A stretch of 64,000 nt of DNA from Sesamum alatum (taxonomy: Eukaryota > Streptophyta > Magnoliopsida > Lamiales > Pedaliaceae): contig JACGWO010000001.1 of the NCBI GenBank assembly GCA_034509735.1, positions 14,214,854-14,278,853 on the forward strand, in the 5' to 3' direction. Each line of letters opens with the position of its first letter. Position 1 is the first letter of the stretch. Both the position numbers and the translations under genes were made by a program. Under the pieces are notes generated by a model. That model saw only the letters and a list, made by a program, of their open reading frames with translations, searched no databases and was not told the DNA's origin. Shown in pieces: positions 56,655-64,000 of this stretch.

Positions 56655-57690
56655 AGGGGTGTAAATGCGTAGGGTCTTATCCTACCCAGGCCCATAAATT
56701 AATTTTAAAGACCCATATCCAGACCCAATGAATATAATTAGACCCGGACCTAAACCCATTAAAATTATATAGATTGCTGGGTAGGGTCTCTACCCATCAA
56801 GACCCATGGGTCTATGTACCCAATTTGGACCCAAAAAAAATATTTCTATTTTTCTTTTTAATTTAATTGGATTATTTATCAGTCTATCTAAATTCAAGTA
56901 AACAAACTTAGAAAGCTTAAGACATCATAAAAAAAGTTATCATGTAATTCTAACCATATATAGTTTTTAATAATAAATAATTGATTAATCAGTTATATAA
57001 ATATATTAATTATGCTAGGTATATTTTTCAACGTCTTGATAAGAAATAATGTTTGATTGAAGTAATAAAATTGAAGTTCAAAACTTTATAATATTAAATT
57101 TGATTGCTATTAAATATGTGGATTTATTATTTTCATTAGATTATGTTTTATAATAAATGATATATTCTTTAAAAAACTCGATCAAAAAAAGAGTTATTTG
57201 TGAATTGATTTCAATAATCTTGACTTTATCGATAAATTCTATGTAAAAGGTAGAAAATTAAAAAATTAAAATTATATTGATAAATCTAATGTATATAGTA
57301 AATTATTGATAATTTAAAACACAAATTTCTATTTTTTATAATCATTTATTATAATCTTCAAATATAAATAATTAATATGTGTTGTCTTACTTTGGTGATT
57401 TTGATCTAAGTAAATTTGTGTTGAGTATGTATCTAATATACTTTATCATTTTTGATTTAATCTAAAATTTATTTAGTCCTTTTTAATTATCTTGTTTTAA
57501 ATAAAACTATGAAATATTATCCAACGATATTAAGAAGAAAAAAAATGAGAAAAAAAATTATTGGGTCTAGACCCTACCCGGACCCAAAACATTGGGTCCA
57601 AAACAATAGCATTGGGTCTAGAGACCCATTGGGTCTTCAAGGGATTGAGTAGGGTATGAGTATTATTTAATAGTATGGGTCTCCATTGGG
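56655..57690. repeat. GACCC/GGGTC-rich repeat element
   Basis: The left segment (56655-56835) has dense GACCCA/GGGTCT copies. The right segment (57558-57690) carries them mainly in the opposite orientation, with an AT-rich middle. 'AAGGGGTGTAAATG' at the left edge resembles hAT-type MITE ends, but the right edge lacks the inverted match, so class and limits are uncertain. Confidence 0.5.
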
Positions 57691-59652
57691 TATGGGATGA
57701 TAGAACAATCACAATCGAAGTTGGGCTTGTAAAAAGAGCTAAAATAATTAAAGTAGCCTATAAATTCAGCAAGAGCACAAACATTGCCAACCAATCAACA
57801 ACAAACTTAAATAAGAAAGGCAGCTGAACATTAACTACCTACGTAAACCCAACCATGAAAAATTAAACATAAAAGATAAAAATATAGTAAACAAAAGTAC
57901 AGTATCTACAATGCATTAACAGTTGAACCTACAAACTGAAGGTGCCTAAAATCGAGAAGTAAATGTAAAAATAACAAAAAAGTCAAGCACGCTCTTGAGA
58001 GTTACAATTTACGTAAAAAAAAATAATAATGAAAATGTAATTTTCAAAACATTAATGAAAGTAGGAAATAATTAAATTCCAGCAACTTCAACTTAACTCA
58101 ATGCAAAAACTAAAGGAGCAATCACTATTAAACTAAGAATGACAAACAAAATAATTTCAATTTAGTTTTTTTGTATTGAGGACTTCGGTAACTATTATCT
58201 CAAAATCCCAAATCATATAAACTTGATTATTCCAACCTGAAACACAGAAAAAGAAAAAATAGAGGGGACTTTACTACAATGATTAATTGATCGCAACGAA
58301 CTATAAATAAATCAAACTATATATGAACTTCATTATTCTTCATCCAAACAAATCTATAGCTGCAAAAAATTACTCTCGAATAATACTTTAGGTTTTCCTA
58401 TCCAAGGTACTATTTTAGTTTTTGCTCCAATAACTCCATCTTACGTACTATCTTTTTTCTCTTTTCTCTTTTCTGTTTCCGCAAGTAAAGGATATAAAAA
58501 TAAAAAAAATTGTGGACACATGGAAAGACTTGAGAATCATGAATTCCCTATTTAAGACCCCAACAAATATATATGATCCTCTCTATTCCAAGAACTCATA
58601 AAAAGTTATGTTGTTATGATATTATAGTACAATATTAGATTTTTAATCAAGAAACATGTAGTTGTCAATTGAATTATTTGCCAACACTTAAACATCCATC
58701 AACAGCATAATCAACACAGTTGTATAGTGGGAAACATTTTCTCCCACAATATTTCTTGAGTCGTCTAATTCTTTTTTGTCCTGGGACCTCTGCCACACTA
58801 TTCACATTTCTCTAGCTTCGATTCTTTTACTCTCCGTTTTCTTCATCAAAAGGAAAAACTTCTTCAACTCCCCTGAAAAAATTCACATAATCATCTCAAC
58901 AATAGCATCCCAAAAACTACTATTTACTCTTTTGACATTCTCTCTCAATCCTCAACCTTCAAAATCAGGTGCATTCTCAAACACCCCATTTGGATATGAA
59001 CAATTTTCCTACCACATTTGTTGCTGTATGAATGCTTCATCTCTTGATCCAAGATTGTTCAAGTTGATTTTTAGACTATTATTTATTGCATGAGCACCTG
59101 ATGAACTTTTCGAGATAAGCTCCACAAGAAATATTGGTGAAATACATAAACTAAAGGGATTAAGATGTAGCATAAGGCTCACTAACAATAGATTCAAGAC
59201 TCACATTCATAATGCAGGCGGAATTAGTTGACAATTCAAATCTCAATCTACTGAGAGCCAATTTAGAATTTTGATATAGTTCTTTGGCTGAGTCATTCTA
59301 ATGTTTAACACTGGATGCATACAGATCTTCTCGATTTTGGATCTGTTTGAGCAGCTACTCCATCGCCTACCATTATATCAGAACATTGGGATTCACCCTA
59401 AATTCCAGAAAATCAAAAAATAGACATTATTAAAAAGTTTCTAAGTTAGTGCAAGCTTTTGAAGATAATAAGGATTCCTCATTTTCTTGAATCACTTTCC
59501 ATTTATGTCTTTCCACATCACTAAAATTGATACAATTATATCCCCGTGAGCTAACTGAATGTAAAAGTTCTTAAATTGGTGTCTGGTTCTTTATTCTAAA
59601 TTGTTATTGTCTTTTGTTAAAAGAAGAATCAATTCTTTTCATTCATGATGGG
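57691..59652. other. Gene-free AT-rich DNA
   Basis: The open frame at 58776-59093 and its minus-strand overlap (59009-59197) show no recognised domain, start context or splice pattern. No repeat boundary is clear. Confidence 0.45.
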
Positions 59653-60983
59653 TGTTGAAACCACCAAAAACAATTCCTACAATTAGTTTCTTGCGAACGC
59701 GGCAAGTAGGGTCGAATCCACAGGGATCGACGATAAGTTGATTTCTTAAAAGGAATAAAAAAGGGGGGGATTTAGATTTTTAGCTTTTAAAAGAAAATAA
59801 CAAAGTACAAATTAGAGGGGAAGTTTAATAGATGAGATGGCTTTCCGGTTAAAGTGAGTTCATGCTTGATTCTTCCCGTTGATCATTGATGCAAATATAA
59901 CAATTATTAAAACACGTAGATCAATTATGGTCATTGGTACGACCTAACAACCTTACCCTTTCTTACCTTATCGTTAGCCAAGGAACATCCGTTGGCTAGA
60001 TCTCTAATCAATAAACAACCCCGGGAACGTCCACGAGGTTTAATTTATTAACAGCATTAAGAATTAGAAGGGCCTGATCCTAACTAATAAATTCCTACGA
60101 GGATTCATTTAAATCAGATCATGCATTCACCATAACATAACTAACCACTTTGACACGATTAATCATGAAATGTTGCTACTAATTATTGAACTAAACAAAC
60201 AATTATGGATTTGTAAGTTCAAATAGCTAAACAAACTTTCTTCATAATGAACAACTCGTCACATTATTCAAAAATTAGACGTTTGTAAAAAGAGTGCAGA
60301 GAATAACATGAATACGAATTTTAATAAAAGAATTAAGCACTATTAGATCTCACAACGTTTTAGGAATCAAGCATTCACCGTACTTTAACCGGAAAATTAA
60401 GAGTTTAGCCTAACATGCTAATGGAGGAACACACTAAAAAGTGGAATTTCATTAGCAATCGGACAACGTAAATAAAAATAGAAGAAGATAGAGGAAGTAG
60501 AATAATGTATTAAACTTAAAATTCAACGTAAAATAAGAGATAGTTTGTAGGTTGTGAGGTGCCTCCTATTTATACTATTAGCACCTCACGAACCTAGACA
60601 AGAGAATGGGTAGATACATGATTGTTAATAAACATGTTAACAACCTAATTCCTAGCAATCTAAAGGCTGAATTTCGGGTCTTCAAGAGTGTGTTCAGCAT
60701 TCATTCCTTCTCCGTTCAACAAAATCCGCAGCTTTTTTTTTTTCTCCTATATTGACTGCAGCGTTAAGCGTGGACGCGCTTAGTGGAAATTCTGAATCTG
60801 TCTCTCTTTTCTACTTGTCCCCTTGAATGCCTCCAAATGCCATTCTTGGCTTCATTTCACCAACCTTTACTCCTTTCAAGGTGTATTTTATGAAAATATA
60901 CTAAATCCACATGATTAGGAGTAATTAATCCTTATAATAAGGCATTTATAGGCATCAAATCATGACAGATTATATACTTATCA
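59653..60983 (-). repeat. 3' LTR of an Athila/Tat-type Gypsy element
   Basis: On the minus strand it starts TGATAAGTATATAATC right after the purine tract AAGTGTGGGGGTATT, and ends GGTGGTTTCAACA, giving TG...CA and 1331 bp. 'GTGGATTCGACCCTACTTGC' near its end is typical of LTR ends in the Athila/Tat lineage. The other LTR lies beyond the window, so identity cannot be measured. Confidence 0.75.
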
Positions 60984-62880
60984 AATACCCCCACACTTAT
61001 CTTTTTGCTAGTCCTCGAGCAAAATATTTGGCAATTAGAATCCTTTTCATAATTGAACATACTCAAGTTAGGTTGCAACGTGTGCAATGAGAATGACATA
61101 TTACGTGAAAAGATAATTCAACATGCCTTCAAGCAAGTTCTCACTCAATGCCCATCATTAAAAATCAATCACACAAAACTAGTGGACTTTTGCTCACCAC
61201 TTTCCAAACCCTCAAGTGTATATGGCTTAAGTATATCCCTCGATGCATTGCTACAACAATGTTTCACCATAAGCTTGCTTATACACCACATCTCCACTAC
61301 TTTAAAAACATTCATACACAAGGATCAAAAGGTCTTCGATCTTGGTTGTAATGGGGCTATGGTTTGGGGGTAGGAATTTTATGGATAAAGAAGTTAAGTT
61401 CCAAGAGATTAGAGCACCAAAAGAAATTAAGTGAACAATAATTCAAAGCTCTCAATTCAATTCCCCAACCAATTTTTGACAACTTTCTTGAACTATGCCT
61501 TTTCGTTTCTTATGAGAGAGAGATCTTTTTCTTTTTTCTTCTTTTTCTTCCCCTTTTTTTTGTGGCAGGGATTTTCTTTCTTGTAATAGGCATAGAACAA
61601 GGTAACAATGCTAACTCCCACCAAATATGAAACCACAATTTGAAACCCCCACACATGTTTGTGAGATACACCCTTTTGAGCAAGAAATAGCAACGTTTCA
61701 GTTTTCTCATTTTGCTTTGAGAACCATTCTTTAAGAAAGACACTCATTTTCCTTGATGCTCTAATGATTCTTAGAAGGGTCCAAATCAAGGTTAAAGAAT
61801 GACGGTTTAGGCTCATAGTTAACGGTTCATATCAACAAAACAAGGCAAAAAGGGCTCAAGTGGGCATACTAGGGTCAACATGTAATGGGATAGTCAATTT
61901 AGGCCAAAGTGGTTTCAATCCTAATGCCTTTATCATATCCAAATGCATGCACATTTATGTAGCCTCGACGTGGTTCAAAGCAAGTTCTAGGAATACAAAG
62001 TCATAGAAGCATTTTTCTCTCAAGAAGGGATGAAATATTTCATCAATGTGTTTAGGCTCAAAAGCTCACAAGGTTTTGTCTAGTCCACTAATTCCATACA
62101 AAAGAATTTTCAATTCAAGTTATCGAAACAAAAACAAGTTTTCGAGCCATGAGTTACCTAAAGCATGAAATATGTATCCTTTTGCACATAATGCTTCCAG
62201 ATCAAGAGTGGTCCAAAAATGAAAGGAATTCTTCAAGCCAAAAATTTCAAAATTTTCTCAAAAGCGTACCCCCACACTTAAAATCCACATTGTCCTCAAT
62301 GTGGACACATGCATGCAACTCAAGAAAGAAAAAAAATGAGAGATAAGAAAGAGAACGTCCCTGAGTGTATGCGCCGTGATAGATCAAGGTGTAGGTGGAG
62401 CAGAGTGACAGGTGCAGCGGCGGCGGATACCGGCGGCGGCGGAGTGTACCGGCAGTGGTGGTAAATTCTTGTAAGGAGGAATGAGCTCTTCTTCTTTTAA
62501 GGGCTGAAAGAGATGAAAGGGAGTGATTAAATCTTGCCCTAGTTTCCTTAAATGAAACCTTCCTTTTTGGATTTTCTGGCTTTTGATTTTTTGAATTTTT
62601 TTTTAAATGAAAAAAAAAAGAAAACAGAAAATGTGAAAAAAAACGAGTTCTACAAGTGTGGATTGACAGATTTGTTTGATCCACTAGACGTGGGCACGTC
62701 CAGTGGCTTAAACAAATCTGTAATTGAGAAGGTTCCTTAAGGCGTGGGCACGTCTAATGAACTGATTTATAGACTTCGTTTTTCACAAAATTCAAAAAAA
62801 AAAAATATAGCAAAGAAGGGTAGAGAAAGGTGGGTTGCCTCCCACGTAGCGCCTTTCTTTAACGTCTTTGGCTAGACGTT
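60984..62880 (-). other. Non-coding 3' internal region of the Gypsy element
   Basis: No credible frame. It contains the polypurine tract at 60984-60999 and a second GTGGGGG tract near 62269 beside the inverted block 'ccacattgtcctcaatgtgg' (62286-62305). A CGG-rich patch (62415-62455) and the 62667 palindrome also occur. The open frames at 61053, 61493 and 62247 show no family motif. Confidence 0.55.
62667..62720. repeat. 54-nt near-perfect palindrome
   Basis: CAGATTTGTTT at the left is exactly inverted as AAACAAATCTG at the right. In between, CCACTAGACGTG pairs with CACGTCCAGTGG apart from one mismatch pair, around a GG centre. It can form a stable hairpin in DNA or RNA. A GTGGGCACGTCTA echo occurs about 20 bp further right. 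Confidence 0.9.
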
Positions 62881-62885
62881 GTGCC

Positions 62886-63245
62886 TCAACTTGAATAAGT
62901 TAGGCACTCTAAGTCCTCTTCTTCAATGTAATACACACGACGATGATGTGGACCTAGGAAAACTTTGAGGTCCATGAGAGAATTCTTCCTTGAACTTATC
63001 TTGTCGTGAAAAGCTTTATTTTTATAAGTTCTTGGACTCAATATTTTGATGTCAACGATAATCCATCCAATGGCCTCTCGAAACTTTTGAACTGTACGAG
63101 CTACCTTTTCTTCTTCCAAGGTAATAAGCTTGCTGAAGGTAATTACCATTGATATGTCGTCCTCCCCTAAGAAGGCATATTTGTATTGTCCAGGTAATTC
63201 CTTCAATTCCGGTGTTGGTGCCGTGTTCTCCTCTAAAGTTCGCAC
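62886..63245 (-). pseudogene. Gypsy pol remnant: pre-RT segment fused to integrase tail
   Basis: The open frame starts with 'PELKELPGQYKYAFLGEDDI' and 'KFREAIGWIIVDIKILSP', the segment that normally precedes reverse transcriptase in Athila-type pol. It then passes directly into 'RTYKNKAFHDKISSRKN', which belongs to the C-terminal end of pol after integrase. An in-frame internal deletion of several kb explains this. It keeps an open frame of 119 codons but has no catalytic domain. Confidence 0.75.
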
Positions 63246-63670
63246 TTGTACTGACGTGGGCTTTCTTTTAGTGCTGACGTTATGTGATCCTCCCCATTGC
63301 TTGCTAAAACTTTCTTTGAATGATTCTCTTTGGTTGAATTGGGTTCGTCGGCTTGTTTTTGTGGAATCTCAATTTCCTGCTCTGATTCACCGTGCTGGAC
63401 ATGCCCACGCTTAGTGCTATTTTCGTCTTTGTTTGATTGCAGCTCTTTCTCACTGCATAAGACAGTAGCACTAGCGTTTTGTCTAGAATTAATCACAGTT
63501 TGAGATGGTAGCTTACCTTGAGATTCCAATCTATTGATAGATGAAGCCAATTGACTGATTTGAGACTCCAAGTTCTGAATGCTCGTGTGGGTATTCTGCT
63601 GGAGTTGCTGGATCTGTTGCTGAGTATTCTGCTGAATTTGCTGAGCATCAGTGATGAATGACTTCATCAT
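63233..63670 (-). pseudogene. Gypsy gag C-terminal region
   Basis: A Gln/Asn-rich helical stretch 'MMKSFITDAQQIQQNTQQQI' with heptad-like spacing is followed by 'NLESQISQLASSINRLESQG' and 'KLPSQTVINSRQNASA', standard for the Athila-type gag C-terminus. The frame overlaps the pol remnant by 13 bp in another frame. A break near 63764 separates it from the zinc-knuckle part. Confidence 0.8.
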
Positions 63671-63763
63671 ATCTTCAAGAGACGTGCATTGTTTGGGATT
63701 AGGTGGAGGAGGTGGTGGCCAACTTTGAGGTTGAGAATCATAACTAAGGTCGAGATGATCCCC

Positions 63764-63997
63764 TCATCCTGGATTGTACATGTCGAAATAGGGGTCATAT
63801 CTCCTTTGCGATGGTCCGAAGAATCCTCCTAAGGCACCAGCGTTTTCGGCGGGTGCTTCTTGGAAAGCAGGGCACAAATCGATCGGATGACCGGTGGAAT
63901 TGCAGACTCCACAAGCCTTCACTACTTGGAACTTTTCTGCAGCGATTATTTGAACAAGGGATGTAAGTTCGTCCAGACGATCAACTAAGGAATCCAT
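63764..63997 (-). pseudogene. Gypsy gag zinc-knuckle segment, cut by window edge
   Basis: The frame contains 'CGVCNSTGHPIDLC', a CX2CX4HX4C zinc knuckle that binds element RNA during packaging, preceded by 'LDELTSLVQIIAAEKFQVVK'. A stop at 63764-63766 interrupts the frame before the gag C-terminal region. The N-terminus lies outside the window. Confidence 0.85.
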
Positions 63998-64000
63998 ATT

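Larger units (their letters stand above)
59653..64000 (-). mobile_element. Athila/Tat-type Gypsy retrotransposon, deleted, truncated by window
   Basis: Running right to left: gag with zinc knuckle, gag C-terminus, a short fused pol remnant, about 1.9 kb of non-coding sequence with two GTGGGGG purine tracts (about 62269-62281 and 60988-60999), then the LTR. Protease, reverse transcriptase, RNase H and most of integrase are missing, so the element is non-autonomous. The PBS and 5' LTR lie outside. Confidence 0.8.

Noticed and set aside
58776..59093. A 105-codon open frame.
   Set aside because: No recognised domain, codon pattern or splice context; the reverse strand is also open. Left as unassigned.
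61493..61816. A 107-codon minus-strand frame ending in a Lys-rich tail.
   Set aside because: It lies in the non-coding 3' part of a Gypsy element. The Lys tail is a T-rich run, and no env-like or other motif is visible.

Overview
The window is nuclear DNA of a flowering plant, most likely a eudicot. It is strongly AT-rich, has a spliceosomal-intron gene, and is dominated by plant transposon families (Copia, Athila-type Gypsy, L1-type LINE, SINE, CACTA, MULE, Helitron, MITEs). I cannot name the species. By eye there is no tRNA, rRNA, CRISPR array or bacterial-type operon. Only one host gene looks intact: a four-exon 2-oxoglutarate/Fe(II)-dependent dioxygenase (2OGD) on the minus strand at 45234-46592, with a TATA box just upstream.

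Layout. 1-3295: AT-rich DNA with a diverged duplicate of 16484-17215, a small Helitron and a MITE inside a MITE. 3296-about 9850: a decayed coding CACTA (En/Spm) element with TNP2-like and TNP1-like genes on the minus strand. About 9990-14130: a decayed LTR element with PBS, polypurine tract and parts of both LTRs. 14451-15209: a MULE-type MITE and a CACTA-type MITE 30 bp apart. 15345-15790: a copy of the 2OGD promoter region with no gene attached. 16484-17215: the partner of the duplication at the window start.

17503-34152 is one nest. A tRNA-type SINE and a 5.5-kb LINE, both on the minus strand, share a 14-bp target site that is present three times. The LINE is split by two Copia elements: 17944-24012 (+ strand, target duplication GGATG) and 27753-32576 (- strand, target duplication CGTAG).

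34912-44054 is a second nest, of CACTA-like elements. The end of a 'GGAACGGT' family is followed by a TNP1-bearing element (about 35622-43744), whose last coding exon is split by a complete 4.19-kb CACTA element (38574-42761, target duplication AAC). Then come the 2OGD gene, its upstream region, a Helitron holding a 2.5-kb foldback element (47431-50323), a 1.4-kb MULE carrying a GRF-zinc-finger fragment (51375-52749, 9-bp target duplication), a second GRF-zinc-finger pseudogene (54704-55330), a Helitron 3' end, a GACCC-rich repeat, and a deletion derivative of an Athila-type Gypsy element that runs off the right edge.

The transposon genes do not cooperate as a pathway; most are broken. The points of most biological interest are the orphan 2OGD promoter, the shared SINE/LINE target site, the CACTA-in-CACTA insertion, and the long hairpin about 1 kb upstream of the only intact gene. 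All boundaries were read by eye. Target duplications and terminal repeats quoted were checked base by base; domain assignments rest on motif recognition, not database searches.
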